DNA from: Halichondria panicea
Lineage: Eukaryota; Porifera; Demospongiae; Suberitida; Halichondriidae
DNA length: 64,000 nucleotides
Direction of reading: 5' to 3'
NCBI RefSeq assembly: GCF_963675165.1
Contig: NC_087377.1
Span: 3,971,899-4,035,898 of the forward strand
The translations under genes and the position numbers were made by a program. Below are positions 23,372-37,228 of this stretch, piece by piece (within the stretch, counting starts at the first letter, position 1; each line of letters begins with the position of its first letter). The notes below the pieces were generated by a model. That model had not been told where the DNA came from. It was given only the letters and a program-made list of their open reading frames with translations, and made no database searches.

Positions 23372-24398
23372 ATTGTGCTAAGAGCATTGTTTTATACTGT
23401 TTTAGCTGTAGTATTATGCACCATTAATAACGTTTATTCACATAGCCATAGCCTTGTCCCCAACCTATATATAGCGCTCCATTAGACAAATTAAACGTCG
23501 GCCTGTTAACGAGGCTATATATTATAATAATATTATAATTATAACTCTGTGCATAACGTTGCTGAGAGTTATTTGTATCGTATATGAAGCTAATTTATAG
23601 TTCACTTATGTCGACGAAAACTTGTCTTTCTGCATGTCTGAGACACTTTTGATATGCATGCTGTATAGTGTAGGGAGTGGCCTGGGTGACTAGTTTGTTG
23701 GATTAGGGTTAGTGCTAGCCTCGAGACCAGGCCGATTAAAATGGATTCGAGGCTAGGTTAGTGCATGTCAACCGTTTTTGTCACAATAAGCACAATAGCG
23801 CTGCGAGGTTGTTTTCCTTGCGCTTTATACGTATGATTAGTAATCCCTGAGGGCTTCTAAATCCTATAAGCATTTGTTCTAACATGTTTTAGCTCTGGCG
23901 ATTGTAGCATAATTGATTCTTTTTGGAGACAAAACTATAACATCAATGTTATACTCATCCATCAGCTATAATTATACTACTAAGAATACCACTCTACTAT
24001 GTTTAATAATTACCGTGTCAACGTTACGTTAAGCGGAGTACATCTGTGCTTATTAATTTTGACATCATGCAAATATAAACAATTGCGACTTTTGCATCCA
24101 CAAAAGATGTGTTGTTGACAGTTTGCGCTTGTTTGTATTTTCAGTTTGAGCAAAACGGTATATCCTAATTTTAAACATGATAATGCAATACTCTCATAAT
24201 AAATTATTGTTCTCGTGGGAAATATTTGAGGGAAGATAAAAATTAAATTTACAAGGAAAAAATGTCAATCACGTCTTGTCATGGTAGCCATTGGTAGGAC
24301 GTGTAGACAGGTAAACACTATACAGACCCTACTACGGTTGTTGATCAATTAGTGGAGTGTTGGCATAACATAAACCTCAAGAGGTTTTGCACAGAGCG
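23372..24398. other. spacer between copy D and the kinesin-ankyrin gene
   Basis: No gene is supported. It includes the empty site for the 389-bp element (about 23671-23705). It also holds an imperfect inverted repeat around 23713-23763 (gctagcctcga ... tcgaggctagg). The distal promoter of the kinesin-ankyrin gene is expected here. Confidence 0.5.
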
Positions 24399-24434
24399 AG
24401 CCCCGCCCCCCCAAACAATTTTGGGGGCGGGGCT
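24399..24434. promoter_or_regulatory. GC-rich hairpin / GC-box pair just upstream of kinesin ATG
   Basis: The arms AGCCCCGCCCCC (24399-24410) and GGGGGCGGGGCT (24423-24434) are perfectly complementary around a 12-base loop. They end 34 bases before the ATG at 24469. Each arm contains a GC-box-like CCCCGCCCC core on one strand. In the pseudogene the right arm and the start codon are deleted together. The regulatory role is inferred. Confidence 0.5.
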
Positions 24435-24468
24435 GCTTGCAATTTTATACATGTAGCTAGCTAGAACC

Positions 24469-27400
24469 ATGGCGGTGAGATCCTCTTCTGGTCGGAAGGA
24501 TGCTGCTAAAGGGGACAACTTTAGAGTGGCTGTTAGAGTGAGGCCGCTCATAGCTAGAGAGATCAAGAGCAATACGGGAGAGGTGAGTTTCTTGCTAGTG
24601 AGCTGAGAGACAAACAACTCAGTGCCATTTCAATAAATTCTGTAGTGCATATCTGGCTACATGTAGAGTAACAGGCTGCCCTTAGCATATATATACTGCT
24701 CCAGCTATCTACTGTGCTGGAAAATGTTGACTATAGTTGTATGGTAAGATAGTGGGAAAGAGTGGGCGGATAGTAGGGAAGAAAGGGGAGACAGTGGGCG
24801 GGGAGATATTGGAAAGAAAGGGGAGAGGGCTGCAGATGGTAGGGAAGAGAGGGGGATAGTGAGCAAGAAAGAGGTAGAGTGTCTAACCAGTTGTTATAGC
24901 CATATTATAGTTAATTGTTGGCCATTGTATACGTACATAATGCCACCACTAAGTATCACTTTCCCTCCCCATGCAGTGTGTCCTAGTGAGCCCTGAGGGA
25001 AATGCAGTGACTGTTAATAAGCCAGAGTCGAGAAGGAGACAGTCACAAATTGGAATCGATGATTTCGGAGAGCTAGTTCGATCGGACACGAACAACACTC
25101 ACAATTTCTTCTACGATATCGTCTTCTCCCCAAAGTGAGTAATTGGCTTTACTACTTGAGTGGAGTTAATGCTATAAAAACAGTGCCAGAGGCGTAGCCA
25201 GGGGGGTGCTAGGGGTGCTTGAGCACCCCCAATCAGCCCGAGTCAAGTATACAAATCACCACAGAGAAATGTATCTGATTATCCAGCTGAGCACCCTTCT
25301 CTTCCAGATGCTGCAGTTAGGCTGTTAGCTAGCTAGTATAGGCAAGGAAAACGATTCAGTCTCTAAACTGTGAGCTATTCTCTATAAACTAGTTCTCTTT
25401 TGTGATTGTGGCCAGCTAGATTTAGCCACGCCGCGCCCAACTTGGCAGATAAGTTAATTATGATGTCATTAATAATAGGTGTGGCTTCCGGTCAACTAAA
25501 TTTCTTTATGACATCACCCCTTTCTCCAAAATCCTCGTTACGCCCCTGAGTGCACTTAGTTCAACTTATTAAGCTTCTTAGTTTATAGGCACGGAGTGAA
25601 CTTTTAAATACAAGGCCTTTGTTGCTATGTGGTCGAGAATTTTGTCCGGCTAATGTTGTAGATAGCCATTTAGCGTACAGTTTTTATATAGAAATGTACA
25701 TGCATGCAGTCAATTACGTTAACATCTATCTCAGAATTTCCCTTATCAGTTGTGTATTTTATTTTCTCTTCCCAGTTCAACACAAGACCAGATATTTGGT
25801 GTGTGTGCTATGGAGATTGTTGAGAGTGTTCTACAAGGTTACAATGGCAGCCTGATCGCTAGTGGACAAACAGGTTAGTAGCGGAGGCCATGTGTGTGGA
25901 TCACTAGCCATTGCTATGGCAAGCAAACAAATATACACGTTTAATATTCATTGAGAGCATTTGACTATCAATAATGTAGACAGAAATGATATTCATTAGA
26001 AGCAGTTATTTCTGGAATGTACACACAATTAGGATGAAATCAGTTCAACCCAACCAATTTCATTTTGTTTTTGAGCTCGAGTTTAGGCTCATTGACTTCT
26101 GGTTCTAATCTTGCAAGTATATAATTATAACCTGTTTTTCTCCACTCATGCACTCACACAGGATCTGGTAAGACCTTCACCATAGAGGGAGGTCATGAGG
26201 AGATGACTAGAGGCATCATCCCAAGAGCTACTGAACTCATCTTTAAGCGTATCCACAAGTAAACCTATTAAGCTTGTCTGTTAGTAGAAGTATAATTAGT
26301 ATAACTGCATGCATACAGGCCATCTTTTGTGCAGTATAATTACATCGCAAATGTATATTAATAAGCTATAAAATATATATATAGCGATTAATCTTAACAC
26401 TGAGTACAGACATTGAGAACTATCCCAGTAAAAAGGACAGGTTTCTAGTGAGGACTTCGTATATGGAGATCTACAATGAGAAGCTGTTGGACCTCATGGT
26501 ATACACGTCTGTTTGTGATTATGTCACTACATATACGATTTTACTTATACAGCTATTCTTTGCATGTACGCATGTGCCTGCATGGTTGCTTTCTCGAGCC
26601 ATTATTATTATTACTGTACAAGCATATACACATGAAATGAGCTCGATAAAGCAGGCACATACATCTGAGTACGATTACCGCCAGTACTAAAATACGCCTG
26701 AGTCTCGTTTTAAACATCAGTCAAACATAATTATCGCCAAAAGGTTTTAATTCATCCACCCTCTCTACAGGCTCCCAGTCGTGACAATCTTCGTATTCGT
26801 GAGGATGGAGTGGGCGGAGTTTTTGTGGAGAACCTATCAGAGCACGTTGTGAGGAACACGGCTGGTATCATGTCACTACTGAGGGAGGGGGCTAGACTCC
26901 GGACCACCGCTACTACCAAGATGAACAAGGTGAAACCTCCACTGTATAAGACTGCACTATAATTATCGTATGAGTTATATCAGCCACGTTTTTCGAGTGC
27001 GAATTGCTTAATTAACTCACAATCGAAAAAAATCACAAAGAGTGAGCATGCGCATGCAATCTCCAATGGAAATTCTAAATGCAACCAACAGTTGCAATTG
27101 AGTCGCATTCGAAACCTTATTATGGGATTAGTGCCGGGATTCACGGAGTAACAGCGATGGCAAGGCCTTCCAATTATTGAGGCAAAGCGATTATCAGTGC
27201 TATTAATCCTATGAACGACTGCGAGTAATCGTATTATGAGATCGGCAATTTTCATTAGCCGTGTGGAGATATACCAAACATTCCCCTTACTTTGAGAATA
27301 ATACAAATTTCTGTACAATAATAGTGTATCATAATATTTAATTCCAATTCAGTAGAAATTTGCGTACAAATAATGTTTACGTGTAGTATACTAACGTCTT

Positions 27401-30400
27401 AATGTGTCTCAAAAGTATCCATACTGTATGTAGTACACATGTGCAGTATATAGCTAGCTATAATGAGTGGTTGATACATACACATATACAAAACTGAATA
27501 TTTATAATTATTACTAGCTATCAACTATACACTACATTTCTTTTTTAAATAATCGGAAATAAAGCTCAAAATGATAATACTCACCATATATATGAACAAC
27601 GCTATGATAATACACGTCCAAACGAATACTATAGCGAACACGTAAAGGTTGGCAAGAATTATGAATATACCAGCTCCAAATACGAATTGAGACCACTCAA
27701 TAGACAGCGCTTGGATATCTATGCTCAAGAAAAATAAGAGCCCCTTTCCATCAAACTGGACCCCTGCACAAAGGAAGAATGCAACAACAAGCGTAGTGTA
27801 GGCGAAGCATATAAGGACAACAAATGGACTCTTAAAGGGAAGGAGAATTTTTATACACACGTTCACTTTGTGCAAATCATAACATTTTTCATCTAATGAA
27901 TTAAAACCTTCGTCTTCTTTCGTGTCTTCTTTTTTTATTATTGCTAAAACAAATCCCATAAGTGCGGGAAACTCCTGAAGCCAATATTTTGTCACCACGA
28001 AATAAGTAAAATAGCCAAATAATGGTAGGAAGCTCATCACAATCATCATGTACCACAGTCGTGGGCTAACATACACACCGACATCGTCTACACTTGTTCC
28101 GCTAGTCTGATTAAATACACCACCCATTTCATCAGTGCTTCTAATTACTGTTCCGCTGGTCGGATTGACCCCAGGGCGATTTTGATGATCGTAACGAATG
28201 CGGCTTGAAATTATCACAAACATTAAAACTTGGGATATCATTTGAAATATGACGTGGACAAGGAAAAAATAAGAGTAACCAATAACTGTTGCTTTATAGT
28301 TTTTAGAATTCTGAACCGTTGCTTTATAGTTTTGAAATTTTTTGTCTTTAAAGTGTTTTTTGAGTCTCATTATAGCAGCTATAACCATGTACAGTCGTAT
28401 TAGAAAAACAGTTGCAATAAATATCATTGAATCCACTGCTAGTAGAACAAGTCCGATAATAGTAGTAGCCATGGTATCTACGTTTCCATCAGATAGGCTA
28501 ACCTCAAAAAAGTTGCATATCAAAAGTGGAAACAAAATAATCTCAGTGATAAGTAGTCTAAAGAGATCAAAGGGGTGATTCTCTTTTTTTGGTTTCGTTT
28601 TCTGGCAACTTCTGTAAAATACAACAAAACTATCGATGATCACTAGCCCTGTGGAGATTATGGAAAGGACTAGATGGATAATATTGAATAATTCATTATT
28701 TCCTGCTGCAAAAATAGCGATAGAAAAGCTCAAATTTAGTAATGCGAAAATTAGCTGTAAAATCACCCAAACCATTCGAAGTGCATTACCTAGTAGTGAG
28801 AACAAGATGTTTTTCACTTCCTTACGTCCTTCACGAGAGGCTTCTTTCAACTTTGTATCTGAAATGAACTGATTTTTATGGAAAAGGTTTCCGATCTTAA
28901 TCGTGCATGAACAATCATATGCTAAACAGCAACAATTCATACATTTCTCAAAACAGGAGTCCACCTCCACCTCAACATTACATTCGACTTCTTCTGAATC
29001 TTCTACTCTCGCTTCGATTGCTAGCGGTTGTTCTCTAACTGCTGCATGACCAACTCCTAAGGGGACACTAGTAACAGCAATCTCTTCAAATACAGTTATT
29101 TCTCTACGAATCCTGCGCACTGTACACTGCGCTTGAGTAGCTGGGCCCAAACCTGCTGTGTTATTCTGTGGTACAGATATGTGACCTTGCACCATTTGAA
29201 CTGATTCTTTCCTAGCAGTAAAAGCAAATGCGTTTGCGCTAGGTGCACTAGGATTGTGAGGTTGTTTTACATTGTGTTGTGGAGCTGAGTAGGCTATAGG
29301 AGGAGCTTGCTGCGAATGTGAGTGATGATAAGGTACCATTTTCTGACTATTTTCAAAGGATGGGTTAGTCGCATGTGGCAAATTGTTACTTTTGATACAA
29401 GCATCTCTGTCATAGTTACTCTTGTATGGAAATGATGGTTGCATGCAGCTTACTTGTTGTGTTTGGGCGGGTACCGCTTGGTTGGGTGGTCGTAGTGACT
29501 GTTTCCGGGGTGGTACTGGTGGTTGTTGTGGAACAGCATGGCCGCCTGGTCTCGGTGAACAGTCTTCCGAATTCGTCGAATACTGCACCTCATTGTAATA
29601 CGGTGAAGGATTATCGTAAGCCATTGCTCTTGGTTCAAAACTTGATAACTGTAGAAATGTCCTTCAATAAAATTTAATGAGACACACTTATTTTTATATT
29701 TTCGTGGTTTTTCACAGCTTTTATTGGTACCTGATACGAATTGAAAGCTAATTTTCTTACCATGCACTTATTGTTTGTGTTGTGATATTTTACAAAGTTG
29801 TCAGTTGGGATGTAGTTTGTTTGTCAGAAGCTACGTAAACCTTCACAACGGATACACCTGTTGTTTCATCACTTGTTTGCATCAACTGTTAAATTTCTAA
29901 TTACCTCACACAAATAACATGCAATTTGTGAATGGTCAATCGGTAGTTACTATAGCTTTTCTTGGTTGCTCTATATAATTATTATTGTTCACAGTTCACA
30001 ACTATTTATTTTTCTTATTATTGCAGGAGAGCAGTCGTAGTCATGCGGTATTCACGATCATAGTGGAGCATGCAGAGCACCAGGCCGACTCCGGGGGTAG
30101 CGTCGTCACTATCGGGAAACTAAGACTGGTCGATCTAGCCGGATCAGAGAGGTATGTGTGAGGAGGGGGGAGGGGGGTTGACAAGCATTATAGCACCTTA
30201 GCTGTACAAGATTACTGTTTTATTACTCTAACCGATTACCCACTATAACAATTTGCTGTTGTTCTATTAATCACCACAAACCCACCACTTTATGTTTCCA
30301 TGGAAATATTTTTGGGTATTTTGTAGCTTGGTCATTCACCTACACATTGGTATCAGCACCATTTCTTAGAATCGATTTTTATATTTAAGTACAGCTACTC

Positions 30401-33400
30401 ACACATTTGTGGTAATCTACTCTCTAAGCTGGATGCACTGTATGTAGCTGTGGTGTACGCCAGCTAGGAGTAAGATTCATCTATACTAACACTCAATCAA
30501 TTAATGCCATCACAAGGTTGGACATAGATGCTCAGAGCAAGCAGCAAGAAGAAACTAAGAATATCAACGTCTCACTCCACACATTCGGGAAGGTGAGCGA
30601 GCATGCATGCAGTTTGTAGGAGGTACTAGCTATACCGTACTACTAGAATGTTTTGCGAGCATCACATATTTGCAAATTTTGCGAGGGTTGATCAATTCGC
30701 AACAATAAAATCCGCAAAACCTATAAATACACACGATCCTTGCCAGAACGCAATAGTTATATTGAAAAGGGTCAATTTTTTGCTGATTTGGCTCATTCGC
30801 AAAAGTTGTTCACCCACAAAATATTCTAGTAATACGGTATAGCTTTCTGCTGTAACTGGAGTTATTTGCATCCATTAATGCGGTATCCCCACACTAATTT
30901 TAAGTATATACCTCCCACACACACACACACATCCCCCGTGCCACCCCACACCCACACCCCACACACCTCTTAATTTCCCTGGTCCCACTCCCCCCACACC
31001 CTCACACTTCTCCCGGCCCCCACCTCCATTCACACACCCTCACAGGTTGTTACTGCCCTCACGACTCCCGGTGTTAAGTATGTCCCGTACAGAGACTCTA
31101 AACTCACACGAATACTGCAAGACTGCCTCGGGGGTAACTGTAAAACAACGCTCATTGCCACGGTAACTGCATCTTCGTCGTGCTATACGGAGTCTATGAA
31201 CACACTCAAATTTGCAAAGAGGTGTGTGCATGCATGGCCTTCCTATTTCTTCGTGTGTGGTACAAATAATTATGTGTCTATATCCCCATCACTTTGTTAC
31301 CTGTGATTATACATAGATTCCACTATACAGTAGATCATCTCTACAATTAAATGTCGATTCCACGCTCATTTTAGCAATGATAAACTTTTAAAGTAGTTAG
31401 TGCGACATGTAGTGTATTGCAGCTGTAGTATACTGTACGTTAACACACTTCATGTTAATTTCAGGGCCAAGAACATCAAGAACACTGCTCTGGTGAACAA
31501 AGATGTCTCCCAGAAAGCTCTCCTCTCAGCCTACCAGAAAGAGATACACAAGCTCAAGGAGCAGTTGGAACAGAGGTCAGCCACACAACTCAATTGTTTA
31601 GACAAGTAACCAGCCAAACCATTTTTGCTTACACGCATGCACGTACTGGGGTGTGCCCACACTGGTGGGTGGTGGTAGATGTACGAGACAAAAATCACCA
31701 CCTCTTAGGCTAAGTTCACCACATGAAAGAGGCGTATGCATGTGCGTATTGAATCGAAAATCCTGAGCACATATCTGCCTGTCATTTAAAACAACACTGC
31801 TATGCTTTCCCCACCCCTCCATTTCAATAATAATAGTAACTGCATGATAATCAATGGCCCACAGAGGTGATGGTTCTGGACGATTGGAGATTGAGAAACT
31901 GGAGAAAGAAAAGATTGAAGCTGAAAAAGAGAAGGTATACGTATAATTATATATGTTTAATCACAGTAGTTTAAGTGCATGTGACCCCTCATGCAATTTT
32001 GAGAGCGCTCTAGTACATGTAGCTCCTCTAGTTAATGCATAATAATACTCATTGCATATGACGTTGTAGCAAGAAATATTTTTAGAGCTGATTCAGAATT
32101 TTATTCACTGTTTCTTAGGAGGAGGTGTTGTCACAGTTACGAGCCCACCAGAGACGAGTATCCGAGGCCGAGAGTGATAGGGAGAAACTGTTACAAAAAG
32201 TCTCCCATCTTGAGGAAATGGTGAAAACGACCGAAAGCAATTGCTAGTTTAATATAGGCCTTTTAAAGAGCTACCTTTAGTTTTGTAATTGGATATGAAG
32301 TTGTCGACCACATAGATATACCAAAAAGCTCAAAACACTTTGCAAGAATGATTTATTTTAAGGCTTAAAAATACATTGTGTTGTTTAGATACCCACTCAC
32401 TATACATGCAGGTACTGTACAGTGGTGAGGAGGTCACTGAAACATCAGAGTTTAAACAAGCTCTGCAAAAGGTTGGCCAGATCATTATACAGTATAGCGG
32501 GTTATATTCGGGAATGTATTAAATTGAGGTGGTGCCTATGGTAGAAATTTTCGTATATTGAGCATTATACAAAAATTAAAACTACGAAATTATTTTACCG
32601 CATAGATTCAACGTTACTATAAGTGTGTTTTTACATTAAACTCCAGGAGCATGCTCGACTCAAAAGGGAAACAGAGTCGACCATGGAACAGAGACTGAGG
32701 GAACTGGAAGATGAGAAGATAAGGTTAGTGATTCTAGCTATAGGTCACTACTTAATTATAGGCCACTGTGTGTGTACACAGGGAATGTGTTAAGCATTGC
32801 GAGGTAGTGCCTTTGTATTATTATTCGTGTGAGGTGATGATATAAAAAGAAGGAACTGGGTGGCTTGACTGACATACAAGCATCGCTAGCTGTGTAGGAT
32901 AAAATACATACGTGTTTGTATTGAGATAGATATGTATGTACTGGGAATGCATGTGCTTGTTTTAGAATAGTGTTTACACAGAGGGAATGTGTTTGGTAGT
33001 GTTTGGTAACAATTGTTGGAACAAAACATATAATAGAGACAGATTGCTGGTAAGTTCGTACAGTTCGCGATACATCTGTTAAAAGGACATAGGTTTGAAA
33101 AGTACCACGAATTTGAGTGATTTGCTAAAGTGTTCTGTGAAGTGACAAGTAGACGAAGTAGCGCATTCCAAATTAAGCTTTATTTTACTATATACGGTTG
33201 AAATAGAAGTGACGGGTAGTACGTATTGTAGTGAGACACACTGTGTACAAGCGTTGGAAATTATTGAATGAGTTTTTCTACCTGAAGCGTTCTGGAGAAT
33301 TGTGTTTGGTAATAATTGTGGTATTTTCGCTTGACCTCACAGATTACAGACTGAGAGAGAAGAGATTCAGAAACAAAAAGAATACTTTGCCAAAATGAGG

Positions 33401-36400
33401 ACAGAGTTTCAACCAGACGGAGGGAAGGTGAGAATAAAGTGCAATTGTAAGAGTTAATGATTATAACACAAGATCTGTATCTGGTTTTACTTGCATGAAA
33501 TTATTCACATGCAGGATGAAACTGATGGTGAAGCAAGTACTGAAGGTACACATACAATGTATTATATTAGTTGATGGATGATGTGACTGTACTGTAGTAT
33601 ACGGTTCCATTTTAATTTATGATCTGTGTTCTTGTTTTGCATCAGTTCCTACCAGACCTGTCAGAAGGATTAACAGTGCAACCAAACCAATAACACGTAA
33701 GCCAATTAATATCCCTGCTATAAATTATACCCTGCGTGTTGTCACTTTATTTGGTGTATCCCAAATTGGCTTCACTCCACTATTGCAATAGCAGGAGTAT
33801 ACCTGGCCCACTGGTCGGTAGTGATCGATACTATATAGGGCCTAAGCCTAGTTTCTTAAGCAAATTTGTCTGATTGAGTATTGGAAATAGCCACCACCTC
33901 AAAAAGTCTGCATGGGCACACATTATCGTCTATGTGAATGTCATTAAATACGGAATCTTCCCTCTCATGCATGCAGCGCCCAGTTCCCTGTCCACCCGCC
34001 CTCCTCCCTCTGGTGCACATATTCCCCCGTCCCTCCTCTCCACTGTACCACGAAGGTTCGCCAGTGCCGATGTGCTCTCCGCCTCTGGAAGGTACGTCAG
34101 TTACGTAGTGACGTTAACAAATCAACCCACCTTGTATTGCATGGGTCCTGATTGGAAACTTAGAAACTTAACGCTTGTGAGAGGGTTAGAGTATACTACT
34201 TTGTGATGGGTATCGTTGTGGGAAAAGTCATAGAGAGTTGGTGCTTCTTGATAGGTACACAATATATCGCAGTTAGCTTTTATTCTGGGGTGGCCGTTAG
34301 TAGCAATTTACTATACTTTCTCCTGCTCAACAGCTTTCGTGCGGGTATGCCAGGGCAGGGATGGGCCCACTCTACACGACCACATCTCCACACACCACCC
34401 AACCAGCAGACTATTCATCTGGTGAGTGATCCTGTAACTTTGAGTGGTCCTATATAGCTTTTGATTCTATAGTGGCCAATATTGTTTACTGTACAATTGT
34501 ATAGCTCTGTATATCAAGTTAGGAGGACGTATAATTATCTAAGTTTGTTTTGATTGACAGAACTTCTTTATTCACAGGATAATAGTTCTACTGAGGCTTT
34601 GAGAGATTACGCATCAGCCCTGGCCCATCCCACCTCCGGCATCCCCTGTCAGGTGACCCACCCATACAAACACACACTGCAGTCATTTGACTGACTCCAA
34701 GAACTTTCCCAAACTATAATTATAATTATAGAGATGTGTTTTATGAGAACACTGTTCGTTTGCACACACACATTCTTTGTAAGCACCAACAATAATGTTT
34801 TTTGCACTTTTTACGGATACAGGAGCTCCACTCTGGTGTGCGCATCTTCACTGGCTCTGAGTGTGTGAAGTGGTTCCTCAAGAACATGGTGGGCGTCACC
34901 ACTGTACAAGCCGCTCAGGTGAAGGGGGGGTGGTAATAATTTAGAAGGGGAGGGGTTACAGTGGAACCACTTTATAAAACAGACACATTGTATAGCTAAC
35001 AAGTGTTGGTCATTGTATAGAGAGATGGCCTTTTATACACTTTAGTGACAGTGCATGTGTTCCCCATACAGGACGTGGGACAGAGATTGATGGACCTCAA
35101 TGTGTTCATGGAGATACAAGGTATGCAATTAGCAGGCACCTTAAGTAGTGAGAGAGAAAGTTTCAAGTCAAGATAGTCTAAAATTAATATAGAATCCAGT
35201 ATTTAGGTGTTGTGTATATTTGGAGAACAAGCATCTGGCCGTTGTGGTCTACGTAGCTTCTATTTGGGACTTGGTTGCCTTCATGGCCTTTTTTCTTATA
35301 GCCAAGGATTAAATTTTAATGAATACTCAATCCACTTTTAATTAGGAGGCTTGTAATTTACCCCACCTACCCACTCTCTCCACAGGCCGGAAACAATTTG
35401 TTGTGTCGGACTCTGTCTACTACCAGTTCAGTGCGGCCAGACTAACAGGACCACCTCGGAGTGCCCCCACACTAACCAGGTACAGGAGCGGGGGTTAAGG
35501 GGGAAGGGGAGAGTTAGGGCAGCAACTGTACTTACAGTGGAACAACGATGATAGGGAACAAAATAGAAGTGGGATATTTGTACACAAACTGTTCACTTGG
35601 GACCTGTCCTTTAATTGCAGTTGGTCTTTTTCATAGTATAGCCACTATAAGATGGCCGGTTCCACTGTACTCAAACTGACTGTACATGTATAGTACAAAC
35701 GATACCCTAATGACCTCTATAATTATTGTACTACATACCTGCTTAATATTCGTAATGCTTGCTCTATGCAGACCTCACTCAATGGCTGGGGGTATCAATT
35801 ACCCCTCCCACCCACCCCCCTCAAGGGGGTCACTAGGCAGTCTCACTGGGAAATCCTCCTTCCCACAGCGGGCAACTCTACACAGCACCAGTGGATTGTC
35901 AAGGTGAAAAAGTGCATGCTACAATGATAGCCTGGTGATTTCTCCTAACCTATTATTAGCTATATAATTTTGTGATGGGATAACTAGAGATAAGAATGTC
36001 CAATTACAAAACTAGTATAAGATGCTTTTAGCAGCTCTTTGAAAGGCTATCAATGGTTACATGCCGATTTATTTTCAGACCCTAATTTATACTCCCCAAG
36101 AGTTCAACTATAACTTTAGAGTGACTTTTTTTAAAAATGATCGAGCTTTTTTGGCGGCTACATTGTGATAGTTTAGTTGTGTCAATGTTATTACTAACCC
36201 CCGTGCCCCTCCTACTCCAGCCAATGGGATTCTCAGTCCACGGCCTCGCTGGCTACCTCGGTGGCCTCCCTCGATATCGGAGGAGATCTGTTAGAACACT
36301 TTGGACTGTCTGAACACTTTCCCACTGAGCTACACGTCTCCGCCCTCTATGGTAAATGGGAGGGAGTACTATAGCGATTGCTTTCAGACCATGAAATTAA

Positions 36401-37181
36401 TATTTTAACCCGGCTATTTTCCTCTCCCTCTCTCACTCACTCCACAGGTGATCGCTCTAGACTGAAGGTGTTAGTGAAAGAGCTAAGTGTGGATTGTTTA
36501 GATACTGCCGGCCACACCCCCCTCATGTACGCTGCCATTGGGAAACAAGCGAAGGTGAAATGTACATGCATACATCCATTGCATGTGGTATTTTCTGAAT
36601 CCAATTAAGATTTCTGTTTGCTATAGCAGTTTCAGTGTAGTTGCTGATTGCTATTTCTTAATTTTCCGCATAATTTATAATAATTATATGTGCTCATGAT
36701 AATATTTATTATCGAAGCTATTTATAATAATTATGAATACTTTTGCAGTGTTGTCTCCAGCTGATTCGACTAGGTGCTGGCGTGAACGCTGCCAATCAAA
36801 CTGGCCAGACGGCATTGCTATTGGCCACTGCCCTGGATTATGAGGACATCATAAAGCTACTCCTAAAGTAAGTTACTTGAACTTAGTCCCAGCAGCCCAT
36901 GTACGTACGTTGATTTCCTTAGATAAGCTTCACATGATTTCATTATTACCTTTCCAATTAATAATAATTGTGTTCTCTTGTTTCCATAGAAACGGTGCAC
37001 TGACCCATTTCGTTGAAGAGTCTGGACAGACTGTGTTCCATCTAACAGCCAAGAGCTCTAACCCAAAGTGAGAATAACTATACACGTGCTAGTATAGGAG
37101 TGAAGAGGTTAATTGTCATGTGTTTGGCCTTATTGTAAGCTATGATTCCTGACTGACTACATGTTAGTAACACTAATACCG

Positions 37182-37228
<47 letters not shown>

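Noticed and set aside
26980-27318. 112-codon minus-strand open frame in kinesin intron 6
   Set aside because: It has no recognisable domain, no counterpart in the paralogous intron (16123-16309) and an ordinary length for chance in this DNA.
33343-34578. Possible boundary between a kinesin gene and a separate DEP-ankyrin gene
   Set aside because: Every small exon here (33515-33545, 33646-33696, 33977-34091, 34334-34421) has good splice signals and fits the phase of its neighbours. No stop, start codon context or promoter marks a break. Only transcripts could overturn this.
34969-35055. CAGTGGAACC motif that could start another mariner-type MITE
   Set aside because: No matching inverted end or TA flank was found downstream.
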